Origin: Halobacillus litoralis
GTDB taxonomy: Bacteria > Bacillota > Bacilli > Bacillales > Halobacillaceae
NCBI RefSeq assembly: GCF_020524025.1
Contig: NZ_JAIVKN010000002.1
Location: forward strand, 434,001-498,000
Direction: 5' to 3'
Length of the DNA: 64,000 bases
Positions 9,309 through 17,663 of this stretch are shown one piece after another. The notes beneath the pieces were generated by a model. It worked only from the letters and a program-made list of their open reading frames with translations. It was not told the DNA's origin and did not search any database. Position 1 is the stretch's first letter; every line of letters begins with the position of its first letter. The position numbers and the translations under genes are program-made.

Positions 9309-10082
9309 TCAACGGCTAAAAAGACCAAAGATTTTCGACTTTTTCACATGTTCCGGCGGATTAGCCTGTAACACTCTATTATCGACTACATCTTCTGCAT
9401 TCTCTGAAAGCATATAGACCATATCAAGACCATAATTTTCACGTACCTCTCCATAGGCATCTGATAGACAAAAGCCTCTTGTTTTTGTGTTATGAGCATC
9501 CGATGCTATCAAATGAGCGAGATTAGCTTCTATTAACTGTTCGGAAAACTTTTTAATCTTCTTCCCAAAGTGACCACAGACACTCCCCGCTGTCAACTGA
9601 ACGTAAGCTCCTTTTTTCACAAAGGAATACAATAGATCCGGATTTTCTATGATCTGCTTATTCCGTTCCGGATGGACGATAATCGGCTTGTAGCCTGCTA
9701 CCTGAATATCAAAGAAAAGCTGGGTAGCAAAGCGTGGAACTGAACTCGACGGGAATTCAACAAGCACATAATTCGTGTTCGTATTAATAGGAAGAACTTC
9801 GTTTTCTTCCAGCCCCTGAACGAGTTCCCCATACACTCGTGTTTCCTGTCCAGGTAATACCTCGAGGTCAATGCCCCGCTCCTGAAAAGTTCGGTTCAAT
9901 TCGGCTACCTGAATGGCAATGTTGTTTTTAAAGTTATCAAACACGCCGTTCTTATGGTGGGGTGTAGCGACGATGGTCTTAATTCCATCCGCGACAGCTG
10001 CTTCTGCCATCCTTATACTTTCTTCAATGGTTTGGGCGCCATCATCGACCCCAGGCAAAATATGACTGTGTATATCAATCAA
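9309..10082 (-). CDS. CpsB/CapC-type tyrosine-protein phosphatase (PHP superfamily)
   Basis: A 257-residue PHP-domain protein starting IDIHSHILPGVDDGAQT, with ATPHHKNG near residue 40, a VEFPSSSVPRF segment, IIVHPERN and HLIASDAHN. These histidines and aspartates form the multinuclear metal site. It dephosphorylates the tyrosine cluster of the CpsD-type kinase and tunes capsule/EPS output. The start is TTG at 10082, eight bases after GAGGGGAG. The gene has its own promoter (10166-10194) and is separated from the kinase pair by a strong terminator, so phosphatase and kinase can be controlled separately. Closest known relative is B. subtilis YwqE. Confidence 0.93.
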   Translation of the reverse strand: MIDIHSHILPGVDDGAQTIEESIRMAEAAVADGIKTIVATPHHKNGVFDNFKNNIAIQVAELNRTFQERGIDLEVLPGQETRVYGELVQGLEENEVLPINTNTNYVLVEFPSSSVPRFATQLFFDIQVAGYKPIIVHPERNKQIIENPDLLYSFVKKGAYVQLTAGSVCGHFGKKIKKFSEQLIEANLAHLIASDAHNTKTRGFCLSDAYGEVRENYGLDMVYMLSENAEDVVDNRVLQANPPEHVKKSKIFGLFSR

Positions 10083-10165
10083 AAGTCTGACTCCCCTCTT
10101 TATTAATCTTAATCCTATCCCTATATATTTCTCTTTATCTATCCGAAAATTTAATACTAAAAGAG

Positions 10166-10194
10166 ATTATACCAATTTCATACAAAATATTGAA
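10166..10194 (-). promoter_or_regulatory. Promoter of the tyrosine phosphatase gene
   Basis: On the minus strand an extended -10, TGG TATAAT (10171-10166), lies 17 bases after TTCAAT (10194-10189). The -35 overlaps a TTCAATATT motif that recurs twice upstream (10233-10241 and, inverted, 10260-10268). The extended -10 supports activity despite the weak -35. Confidence 0.6.
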
Positions 10195-10228
10195 CCCTTT
10201 TAGCTATATTTCTTTTAAAATTCCTAGC

Positions 10229-10272
10229 ATTTTTCAATATTTTCACATAGGGTTTGTCTAATATTGAAAAAT
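10229..10272. repeat. 13-bp perfect inverted repeat upstream of the phosphatase promoter
   Basis: ATTTTTCAATATT (10229-10241) and AATATTGAAAAAT (10260-10272) are exact reverse complements around an 18-base spacer. A third half-site AATATTGAA lies at 10186-10194 over the -35. It is not followed by a T tract, so an operator is more likely than a terminator. Confidence 0.7.
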
Positions 10273-10278
10273 TACGAC

Positions 10279-10308
10279 AAAAAAGAGAGCCGGAGGCTCT
10301 CTTTTTTA
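10279..10308 (-). terminator. Terminator of the CpsC-CpsD kinase operon
   Basis: On the minus strand GAGAGCC CTC-loop GGCTCTC is followed by TTTTTTGTC, three bases beyond the kinase stop codon. This is a strong rho-independent terminator separating the kinase genes from the phosphatase gene. Confidence 0.9.
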
Positions 10309-10310
10309 TA

Positions 10311-11012
10311 TTACTGTCCATAATAATAATAATAGTTGCTGGACTTAACGTCCTGATCATTTAAGACGACACCCAGGAGATTCGCCTGGGACTGCTCTAA
10401 TTGTTCTTTAGCTTTCAGCGCTGACTCTTTTTCTGTCTGTTTACTTCGCACAACTAAAAGTACTCCATCGACAAAATTAGCAAGCACCTGAGAATCGGTC
10501 ACTGCGTGAACAGGTGGTGTATCGAAGATAATCATATCATAGGTTTTCTTAGCTTCCTCGATAAATTCTTTCATCTTATTAGAACCTAACAGTTCAGAAG
10601 GATTCGGTGGAATCGGACCACACGTGATCACATCTAGTTTGTTCAACTCGGTGGGATTAGCAATCTCTGCTACTTTTTGAGCACCAATTAAATAATTGCT
10701 TAACCCTATTGTATTCGGTACTCGGAACGTATAATGAATCGTCGGTTTTCTTAAATCCGCATCCACAAGCAGCGTCTTCTTTCCTTGCTGAGCAAAGACT
10801 ATGGCTGTGTTGGCTGTCGTAACCGACTTACCTTCTGATGGATTGGCTGAAGTAACTAGCATCGTTTCTAAATCTGTATCAACAGAAGTAAATTGTAAAT
10901 TCGTTCGAACTGTTCGGAATTGCTCAGCAATTGGTGACTTTGGATTGTCTTTGGTGACTAAGTTCTTTGCTCTTGTGTTAACGGTTTTCTTTTTACGTGC
11001 CAACGGATTCAC
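10311..11012 (-). CDS. CpsD/CapB-type tyrosine-protein kinase (BY-kinase)
   Basis: A 233-residue P-loop kinase. It has RTVRTNLQF near the N-terminus, the Walker A motif SANPSEGKSVTTANTA, Walker A' LLVDADLRKP and Walker B MIIFDTPPVH. The C-terminus SSNYYYYYGQ is the autophosphorylated tyrosine cluster. The protein autophosphorylates and phosphorylates polysaccharide enzymes, and it needs the membrane activator encoded just upstream. The five tyrosines are encoded by five identical TAT codons (10320-10334), a trinucleotide repeat prone to slippage. It overlaps the activator gene by 20 bases, as in split CpsC/CpsD systems of Firmicutes. Confidence 0.95.
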   Translation of the reverse strand: MNPLARKKKTVNTRAKNLVTKDNPKSPIAEQFRTVRTNLQFTSVDTDLETMLVTSANPSEGKSVTTANTAIVFAQQGKKTLLVDADLRKPTIHYTFRVPNTIGLSNYLIGAQKVAEIANPTELNKLDVITCGPIPPNPSELLGSNKMKEFIEEAKKTYDMIIFDTPPVHAVTDSQVLANFVDGVLLVVRSKQTEKESALKAKEQLEQSQANLLGVVLNDQDVKSSNYYYYYGQ

Positions 11013-11757
11013 CTCTTACTTCTGCTACACGGGACTTATTTTTTTTTGTTCGTCCTACGCTTGCGGTATCATCAGCTGTAATGGTAGAAATCACACCCAG
11101 AACAGGAAGGCCAAGCGTTTGATCAATATCTTCTTCTGACTTAATCGAGTTGTCCATGTACTCAAGTAAGAAGGCAAGTCCAACACCCATCATAAGACCC
11201 ACTACCAAGGCAATCGCAATATTGAGGGCCGTATTCGGGCTCACAGGAGCCGGGTTCGGTCCAACATTTGCTTCTGTTAGAACACTGATGTTGTCGACCC
11301 CGTTCATGACCTGCGGAACCTCTTGTTTAAATACTTCTACAGTTGTGTTAGCAATATCAGCAGCCATTATTGCATTGGAGTCTGTAGCTATAACGTTCAC
11401 AACCTGGGATTCGTTGGCGTTCGACACTTGCAGTTTATTGGCAAGCGCTCCTGCAGTGATATCAAGATTTAATTCACTTGCGACTTGATCTAGTATTCTT
11501 GGACTTTCAATGATGACATTATATGTATTAATAAGTTCAACGTTTGTCCGAATGTCATTGATGTCATAGGCGGCGTTCTGTTGTTCACTCTGCGTCTGGT
11601 TGACGATAAATTGTGACGATGCTTCATAGGTCGGAGTAACTAAAAATATCGTATATGCTGCACTGATTGCAGCGAACCCAACAGCGAGAGCAATGATGAG
11701 CCAAATTTTCTTCTTGATGACCTCGAAAATTTCTTTCAAGGAAATGGTTTCTTCCAT
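10993..11757 (-). CDS. CpsC/YveK-type polysaccharide co-polymerase and kinase activator
   Basis: A Wzz-family membrane protein of 254 residues from the chosen start. It begins MEETISLKEIFEVIKKKIWL and has a first transmembrane helix at about 20-40. An extracellular loop with NQTQSEQQN follows, and a second helix near residues 175-195 is preceded by the proline-rich PNPAPVSPNTALN motif. It regulates chain length and activates the cytosolic kinase encoded downstream. The start is ATG 11757 behind TTGGAGGTTTATTA. The longer frame from 11799 is rejected because its beginning would lie inside the -10 box (11798-11803). Confidence 0.93.
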   Translation of the reverse strand: MEETISLKEIFEVIKKKIWLIIALAVGFAAISAAYTIFLVTPTYEASSQFIVNQTQSEQQNAAYDINDIRTNVELINTYNVIIESPRILDQVASELNLDITAGALANKLQVSNANESQVVNVIATDSNAIMAADIANTTVEVFKQEVPQVMNGVDNISVLTEANVGPNPAPVSPNTALNIAIALVVGLMMGVGLAFLLEYMDNSIKSEEDIDQTLGLPVLGVISTITADDTASVGRTKKNKSRVAEVRGESVGT

Positions 11758-11797
11758 TAATAAACCTCCAATAATTGTCGAATTTACAGATAGGAAC

Positions 11798-11826
11798 ATT
11801 ATAGCATACTCTTTTTAACTATAAGA
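11798..11826 (-). promoter_or_regulatory. Promoter of the CpsC-CpsD kinase operon
   Basis: On the minus strand the extended -10 TGC TATAAT (11803-11798) lies 17 bases after TCTTAT (11826-11821). Transcription would start near 11790, leaving a leader of about 33 bases before the ATG. The region between this site and the divergent gene at 12051 is AT-rich with no other clear element. Confidence 0.6.
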
Positions 11827-11983
11827 GGGATGATCGCAAAATTTTCAATTGATTAACATTCTATAACTATTCCTTCCCATCTCTATCAATCGGCAAAAAG
11901 GTTATACATATAAACCATAAACTTTAAATTAATACCTAAGAACTAGATTTTTTTCGACACTAGCAAATAAACCATCAACATTC

Positions 11984-12012
11984 CCCTCAATTCGTCACAA
12001 ACCATGTATAAT
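11984..12012 (+). promoter_or_regulatory. Candidate promoter of the secreted TPR/InlB-repeat protein gene
   Basis: TATAAT at 12007-12012 lies 39 bases before the ATG at 12051. No good -35 hexamer is found 16-18 bases upstream, so an activator or a non-sigma-A factor may be involved. Divergent to the kinase operon promoter. Confidence 0.4.
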
Positions 12013-12050
12013 AGGACTACATTCATATATTGATAGAAAGGTGTGTATCT

Positions 12051-14033
12051 ATGAGCAAAAGGTATATCTTGCTTGCAATTGCAGTTCTGTTAACTGCAGG
12101 CGGGATCATTACATTTACAATGAGCGCTGCAAAAGCTGATACAATCGACGAACTATACAAGGAAGCAGATCAGGCTTTTGAAGACGAAAATTATGAAGAG
12201 AGTGTTCAACTCTATCAAAATGTGCTTGATAAGGATGGAGGCTATAAGGATGCAAGATTAAAGTTAGGAAAATCTTACATAGCTATTGAAGAGTATGAAT
12301 CCGCTATTAAAGCATTAAATGACGGGATATATGAAAACCCGAAAGATGGAGCATTATATATTTTGCTTTCTGAAATTCACCTTTCACAAAACGATGTGGA
12401 GGAAGCTTACAACATATTAGATAAAGGGCTGAACTATAGTGATGAGGACTCAGTCACCTCAGCTATGAAGGAACTGGAATCTAATATATACGTGGATACG
12501 GACCGCCAGCTGGTTCAAGAAGGTTTTGAACGTAAAGTATCTCTAGTATGGGAAGATAATAAAGGGAAAAAACATACTCTTGATGCGGAATGGAATGTAG
12601 AAGACGATTCGATAGGTACATTAACCCCTGTAGAAAAACAGAAGAACCAATGGATGTTCTCAGCTAAAAAAACGGGCAGAACCCCAATTCATGTATCTTG
12701 GGATTCTTATCGCGAAACTATCGAATTTAAAGTGGAAAATCATGTGCTTGATGAAGTGAAACTGACACCTAAAGAATTTGAGCCTCTTAAAATAGATGAA
12801 TCTGTCACCGTTTCTTACCAAGCAATGGATGAAGCAGGAGAAGAAATGGAGATTAAACCAGTGTGGTCTTCTTCCAGTGAATTGTTCTCCATAAAAGTAA
12901 TGGAGGATCAATCCATTGAAATTACTGGGAAGGAAGATGGTACAGACAGTTTAACACTTCTTTATTTAGATTATAAAGATACTTTCCCTATCACCATCGG
13001 AGAAGAAACTGAAGAAGAAGAAAAGGAAGCTTTTAAAACAGATACGATAGGCAATGGTTCCATCTCCATCTTCCCTCCTAAAGAAAGCTTTGAAATTGGG
13101 GAGGACATTACCATCGAAGCCTTTCCAGATGAGGGATGGGAGTTTATCGGTTGGGAAGGGGATCTGAAAGAAACGAAGAATCCTCTGAACTTAACCGTAG
13201 AAGAAGAAATGAAAGTAATTGCCTATTTCGAGCCTATCCAACACCGTTTATCTTTGTCTATAACAGGAGAAGGAAATATCATTCGAGATTCGTTAAACTC
13301 CTTATATAATGATGGAGACGTTTTATCCTTGAGAGCAAGAGCGAAAGACGGGTGGGAGTTTGTCCGCTGGGAGGGAGATCAAAGTGGAAGTGATCGCAAC
13401 ATCTCTATCGAAATGAACGATGACAAATCTGTTCGGGCTGTATTTGAGAAAATAGAAGTTGAAAAAGAACCAGTACAGGAAGATCAGCCTGATCCAGAAC
13501 CACCGGAAGAAGATGACCCTCCTGTTCCTGAGCCAACACCAGAACCAAAGCCGGAACCGGAGCCAGAACCTGAACCCACTCTCTTCAATTTATCTACTGG
13601 GGTCACCGGCAAGGGGAGTATAACCAAAAGTCAATCTGGTTCAGAGTTTAAAGCAGGGACTAAAGTAAATCTTACAGCTACAGCCAACAAAGGCTGGGTC
13701 TTTACAGGATGGAGTGGAAGTGTAACACAGTCTTCTTCTTCTATTACCATTACGATGAACGCAAACAAAAACGTACAGGCGAATTTTGAAAAGAAACCAG
13801 AACCAAAACCAAAAACCTACAGCCTTTCCACATCGGTTGAAGGTGAAGGAAGCATAATCACTTCAAAAACAACAGCTCCTAAGGGAGAAATCATTACGGT
13901 AGAAGCTTTCCCTGCAGAAGGCTGGGAATTTTCCGGTTGGAGTGGTGACCTACAAGGTTCTAATCGAATTACGTCTTTGACTATGAATAATAATAAAAAT
14001 ATTACAGCTGTATTCACTAAAGTTTCTGAATAG
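12051..14033 (+). CDS. Secreted TPR protein with four InlB-type B-repeats
   Basis: A 660-residue exported protein with a signal peptide (about residues 1-30, cleavage near SAAKA/DT). TPR repeats follow at about 30-130 (YEESVQLYQNVL, YESAIKALNDGI, VEEAYNILDKGL), then two Ig-like stretches. Four InlB B-repeat units are marked by GWEFIGWEGDL, GWEFVRWEGDQ, GWVFTGWSGSV and GWEFSGWSGDL. A Pro-Glu-Pro rich spacer separates repeats two and three. There is no LPXTG or cell-wall-binding domain, so it is probably released or loosely held. The ATG at 12051 follows AGAAAGGTG; an upstream in-frame TTG is not needed. Its position between the kinase operon and mnaA suggests an envelope or adhesion role, but no function is proven. 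Confidence 0.85.
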   Translation: MSKRYILLAIAVLLTAGGIITFTMSAAKADTIDELYKEADQAFEDENYEESVQLYQNVLDKDGGYKDARLKLGKSYIAIEEYESAIKALNDGIYENPKDGALYILLSEIHLSQNDVEEAYNILDKGLNYSDEDSVTSAMKELESNIYVDTDRQLVQEGFERKVSLVWEDNKGKKHTLDAEWNVEDDSIGTLTPVEKQKNQWMFSAKKTGRTPIHVSWDSYRETIEFKVENHVLDEVKLTPKEFEPLKIDESVTVSYQAMDEAGEEMEIKPVWSSSSELFSIKVMEDQSIEITGKEDGTDSLTLLYLDYKDTFPITIGEETEEEEKEAFKTDTIGNGSISIFPPKESFEIGEDITIEAFPDEGWEFIGWEGDLKETKNPLNLTVEEEMKVIAYFEPIQHRLSLSITGEGNIIRDSLNSLYNDGDVLSLRARAKDGWEFVRWEGDQSGSDRNISIEMNDDKSVRAVFEKIEVEKEPVQEDQPDPEPPEEDDPPVPEPTPEPKPEPEPEPEPTLFNLSTGVTGKGSITKSQSGSEFKAGTKVNLTATANKGWVFTGWSGSVTQSSSSITITMNANKNVQANFEKKPEPKPKTYSLSTSVEGEGSIITSKTTAPKGEIITVEAFPAEGWEFSGWSGDLQGSNRITSLTMNNNKNITAVFTKVSE

Positions 14034-14035
14034 CA

Positions 14036-14064
14036 AAAAGAGCGGGCTCAGCGGCCCGCTCTTT
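14036..14064. terminator. Bidirectional terminator between the InlB-repeat gene and mnaA
   Basis: AAAGAGCGGGC and GCCCGCTCTTT form an 11-bp stem around a short loop in the 35 bases between two convergent stop codons, with T tracts on both strands (CTTTCTTATT and CTTTTTG). Confidence 0.9.
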
Positions 14065-14068
14065 CTTA

Positions 14069-15163
14069 TTAATCCTGCTCTAATACATCCGCAATTCTTT
14101 TACTAGCTAAACCGTCTCCATAAGGATTACTGGCCTGACTCATCTTCTTATATTCTTCTTCATTCTCAAGAAGGAGCCTAAAGTTCTGATAGATATTTTG
14201 CTCATCTGTGCCTACGAGTTTTAGGGTTCCTGCGGCAACGCCTTCCGGACGCTCAGTTGTGTCACGCATCACGAGCACCGGCTTGCCCAAACTAGGCGCT
14301 TCTTCTTGAATTCCTCCGCTGTCTGTCAAAATCATATAAGATCTTGATAAGAAATTGTGGAAATCAAGCACTTCTAGTGGTTCAATAATTCTCACACGAT
14401 CATGATCACCTAAGATATCGTTAGCTGCTTCTCTGACAACAGGGTTCATATGGATGGGATAAATCACTTTAATATCCTCATTCTCATCTACAATGCGCTT
14501 AATCGCCTTGAACATATTTCTCATAGGTTCACCAAGGTTCTCACGCCTATGGGCAGTTATCATAATCAAACGACTGTCAGACGCCCACTCAACCTGTTCA
14601 TGAGTATAATCGGCTCTTACCGTCGTATGAAGCGCATCAATGGCTGTGTTTCCAGTTACAAAGACACTGGCTTCCTCTTTTTTCTCTTCAAGAAGATTTC
14701 CCTTAGACATCTCTGTTGGTGCAAAATTGTACTTCGCTACCAGACCTACCGCCTGTCTGTTAAACTCCTCAGGGTAAGGGGAATAGATATCATATGTTCT
14801 TAGTCCAGCCTCTACGTGCCCTACCGGGATTTGAAGGTAGAAGCACGCTAAAGAAGTAACAAACGTAGTTGAAGTGTCTCCATGGACTAATACAACATCC
14901 GGTTTTACTTCCTCTAAAACGGCTTTCATTTTATCCAGAATGTTTGTCGTTACATCAAACAGCGTTTGCTTATCCTTCATAATGGATAAATTGTAATCCG
15001 GCTCTACTTCAAATGCATCTAATACTTGCTGAAGCATTTCTTTATGCTGACCAGTGACACATACGGTTGTTTCTATGTTTTTTCTCGTTTTTAGTTCTTT
15101 CACTAATGGACACATTTTAATAGCTTCCGGTCTTGTGCCAAAGACGACCATAACTTTTTTCAT
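14069..15163 (-). CDS. mnaA: UDP-N-acetylglucosamine 2-epimerase (non-hydrolysing)
   Basis: A 364-residue epimerase beginning VMVVFGTRPEAIKMCPLV. It has VCVTGQHKEM, LVHGDTSTTF, HVEAGLRT, ITAHRRENLG and TDSGGIQEEAPSLGKP, all hallmarks of WecB/MnaA. It interconverts UDP-GlcNAc and UDP-ManNAc. The ATG follows GCAGGAGTACAAAA. It lies in the same orientation as the tagGH genes, and a UDP-ManNAc dehydrogenase that uses its product lies 3.3 kb upstream. A hairpin at 15969-16002 separates it and its upstream neighbour from tagH, so it may have its own promoter. Confidence 0.96.
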   Translation of the reverse strand: MKKVMVVFGTRPEAIKMCPLVKELKTRKNIETTVCVTGQHKEMLQQVLDAFEVEPDYNLSIMKDKQTLFDVTTNILDKMKAVLEEVKPDVVLVHGDTSTTFVTSLACFYLQIPVGHVEAGLRTYDIYSPYPEEFNRQAVGLVAKYNFAPTEMSKGNLLEEKKEEASVFVTGNTAIDALHTTVRADYTHEQVEWASDSRLIMITAHRRENLGEPMRNMFKAIKRIVDENEDIKVIYPIHMNPVVREAANDILGDHDRVRIIEPLEVLDFHNFLSRSYMILTDSGGIQEEAPSLGKPVLVMRDTTERPEGVAAGTLKLVGTDEQNIYQNFRLLLENEEEYKKMSQASNPYGDGLASKRIADVLEQD

Positions 15164-15199
15164 TTTTGTACTCCTGCTCTAATATGTATTTATTTAAAC

Positions 15200-15928
15200 C
15201 TATTTCCCCACAATAGATGCGACTGCTTTTATAAATGCCTCATAATATCTCTCTTCATAATGAAATGGAGATAATCCCCACTTATGGTTGATGTCTCCGT
15301 GATAGTCGCCATCTAATTGAATAGTTTTTACAATCCCAGGTAAGTTTCTTTCAATAAAAGAATAGAACCTTTCTAAACGTTTATTGTTTAATGTGATCTT
15401 ATCCTGGTCGGGAAATTCTACAATATTCCCTTCGTTATCTATGTACGTTTTCATCCAATAGGCTTTATGTAAGATAACGGAACTAGGCGCTCTTACGGCT
15501 TTTAATTGGTGCAGAAAACTTAACGCAGACTGCTCCCATAACTCAAAATAATTCTTAGTATCTCCACTTTTATTAAATTCAAATATACCAGGGAGATTAG
15601 AATTCCTAAATTCATCCGATAACGTAATATAGGAGTCTTTATATGAAGCAACATCATATCTTTCATCAATAAAATCAATGATTAAATAATCTGAAGTAGA
15701 GGTTTCTATATATTTATTAAAGATTTTATTTAAATCATTATATACTGTCCTCTTTTGGAAGTTAGAATCCAGTTCTATTCCATCTACTTTTATAAACATG
15801 GGCGCAGAGTATATACTAATTAAGGATGATCTGGCAAAGTAATTGATTATAGAATAATCCGACTTTGCTTTCGTTAACTCAAAAGCATCCCTTGTCACAC
15901 AACTACCTAGAATATCAAAGTTAACCAT
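15200..15928 (-). CDS. DUF6270-like protein of the wall-polymer cluster
   Basis: A 242-residue soluble protein beginning NFDILGSCVTRDAFEL. The GSCVTRD motif is what I recall as the signature of the DUF6270 family found in polysaccharide clusters. A DFIDERYD segment and a C-terminal DGDYHGDINHKWGLSPFHY rich in Asp/His follow. The GSC start and late Asp-x-x-His arrangement recall SGNH/GDSL hydrolases, so a glycan acyl-transferase or esterase role is possible. That is inference. The ATG follows AAAGGTGACAGACGA. It sits between mnaA and tagH on the same strand. Confidence 0.65.
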   Translation of the reverse strand: MVNFDILGSCVTRDAFELTKAKSDYSIINYFARSSLISIYSAPMFIKVDGIELDSNFQKRTVYNDLNKIFNKYIETSTSDYLIIDFIDERYDVASYKDSYITLSDEFRNSNLPGIFEFNKSGDTKNYFELWEQSALSFLHQLKAVRAPSSVILHKAYWMKTYIDNEGNIVEFPDQDKITLNNKRLERFYSFIERNLPGIVKTIQLDGDYHGDINHKWGLSPFHYEERYYEAFIKAVASIVGK

Positions 15929-15968
15929 TCGTCTGTCACCTTTTCAACTTTTTATTTAAGTGAGGTTA

Positions 15969-16002
15969 AATAAGCAGAGTCTCAAAAAGCACTCTGCTTA
16001 TT
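15969..16002 (-). terminator. Hairpin downstream of tagH
   Basis: AATAAGCAGAGT (15969-15980) and ACTCTGCTTATT (15991-16002) pair perfectly around a 10-base loop. The T tracts are short (TTATTT on minus, TTATTTTAT on plus), so termination may be incomplete. It lies 23 bases after the tagH stop. Confidence 0.6.
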
Positions 16003-16024
16003 TTATCTGAATTGGAGATCGGTA

Positions 16025-17644
16025 TTACTCACTGTTCAACTTAAATGTCAGTGTTTTCTTTTCTTCGTCTAGAAAGATATCATAATCCGCAGTTGTGAAG
16101 TAATACAGCTCTTTGTCACTAGATAACAATAATGAATCTTGTGTTAAGCTGCTGATTATATCAGCACTGAGATTAACATTAAGTAACTTTATCGTTTCAG
16201 CTTTCTTATTTTCATTGAAAGCATAACTTATACCGTCATCAGGAAATTCAAAAACTACTCGACTAAGTTCATCCTTTTCCTTACTTCTTTCAAATCCATC
16301 AAAACTAGATTCCAGTTCATCCATATCTTTGTTCATAAAAGCAAAAAAGTACTCATAGGAGGAAGCAAAAGTATCTGGAAAAGCTGGCTCAAGATCTCCC
16401 AGTGTCAAATCTTTAACACCTTCTTCATTGAGACCTATTTGAATGGATTTAGAGTTTAAATAATACTCATTATCGTTATATACAACTAAGTAGGTATCAT
16501 CAATTCTCTTTTTCACAAAAACAGACGTAGCAAAAGGAAGTTCAGTAGATAGTTGGTTTAAATCACCGTCATCATAGAGAGAGGCAGTTCGCTCTACCAC
16601 ATATCCACGTTCAGATATGACTTCATCAGACGACGTCTTCTCATCATTAGGAGTACCTTTTGAAATGCTCTCAGATGGTTTCTCTTCCGCTTTCAATAAT
16701 GGAATACCACTCTTTAAGTAATCACCTGGATTTTCCACGAACATCAATGCACCGCTGCCTATTAAAAGTATCAACATAGATAAGATCTGTAAATAAGTAC
16801 GAATTCTAAATGGTCCTTTTGTCTTCCCATGGAGAGGGTCTGGACTGAATGGATCTATCTTCATTTGTTCAGTTAATTTATTTTGCTTAAAGTCTCTCTT
16901 TTCATTCTTGTCTAACTTGTTAAACCAATCAATATATTTTGTATACGCTTGAGATACAGTTTCTTTATCATCAAACATTTCCAATTGTCCATGACTCATC
17001 CATATTATGCGGTCAGATATAGATTTCACTTGAGCTAATGAATGGCTAATGAAAAAGATGGTCTTACCCTCAGCTTTAAATTCCTTGAATTTATCTACAC
17101 ACTTTTGGTGAAATGTTGAGTCTCCAACAGACAGTGCTTCATCTATTATAAGAATATCCGGCTTAATATGAACAGATATAGCAAAACCCAGTCTCGCTTT
17201 CATACCACTGGAGTAGCTCTTAATTGGTTGATCAATGAATTCCCCAATATCGGCAAATTCTACGATAGCCGGGGTCACTTCTTTTATCTCACTTTTGCTT
17301 AAACCATGCATCAAGCACTTTAACTCTATATTTTCATAACCCGTTAAATGATTGTTAAGACCTGCAGATATCGCTACTAATGTCGGTTCACCATTTATTT
17401 CTACACTCCCTCGTGTGGGAGGGATAACTTGGGCTAATAAATTCGACAATGTTGATTTTCCTGATCCATTTGTTCCTATTATTCCAACAGCTTCTCCTTC
17501 AAATACTTCAAAGGAAACATTTGAAACAGCATTGAATGTCTTTGTGGGCTTTTTAAAAGCAAATATATCTAACAATTGATCAGACTTCTTCTTAAAAAGA
17601 CTGTATTGTTTTGACACATTTGTAAACTTTACAACTCGCTTCAT
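16025..17644 (-). CDS. tagH: TagH-type ABC transporter ATP-binding protein with membrane and SH3-like extension
   Basis: A 539-residue protein with a nucleotide-binding domain at about residues 1-240: Walker A GTNGSGKST, signature YSSGMKARLGF, Walker B DILIIDEAL and a switch-histidine segment FFISHSLAQ. A transmembrane helix lies near 290 (ILSMLILLIGSGALMF). An extracellular part then includes an SH3b-like stretch (YVVERTASLYDDGD). This layout matches TagH, which energises teichoic-acid export. The ATG at 17644 follows TTGGAGGCTTATACTTTT; the in-frame TTG at 17662 lies within the ribosome binding site. tagG ends 20 bases upstream. The exported polymer probably contains ManNAc or ManNAcA, judging by neighbours. 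Confidence 0.93.
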   Translation of the reverse strand: MKRVVKFTNVSKQYSLFKKKSDQLLDIFAFKKPTKTFNAVSNVSFEVFEGEAVGIIGTNGSGKSTLSNLLAQVIPPTRGSVEINGEPTLVAISAGLNNHLTGYENIELKCLMHGLSKSEIKEVTPAIVEFADIGEFIDQPIKSYSSGMKARLGFAISVHIKPDILIIDEALSVGDSTFHQKCVDKFKEFKAEGKTIFFISHSLAQVKSISDRIIWMSHGQLEMFDDKETVSQAYTKYIDWFNKLDKNEKRDFKQNKLTEQMKIDPFSPDPLHGKTKGPFRIRTYLQILSMLILLIGSGALMFVENPGDYLKSGIPLLKAEEKPSESISKGTPNDEKTSSDEVISERGYVVERTASLYDDGDLNQLSTELPFATSVFVKKRIDDTYLVVYNDNEYYLNSKSIQIGLNEEGVKDLTLGDLEPAFPDTFASSYEYFFAFMNKDMDELESSFDGFERSKEKDELSRVVFEFPDDGISYAFNENKKAETIKLLNVNLSADIISSLTQDSLLLSSDKELYYFTTADYDIFLDEEKKTLTFKLNSE

Positions 17645-17663
17645 AAAAGTATAAGCCTCCAAA

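Noticed and set aside
11758-11799. Longer N-terminus for the CpsC-type protein
   Set aside because: The added codons overlap the -10 box, while ATG 11757 has an ideal ribosome binding site.
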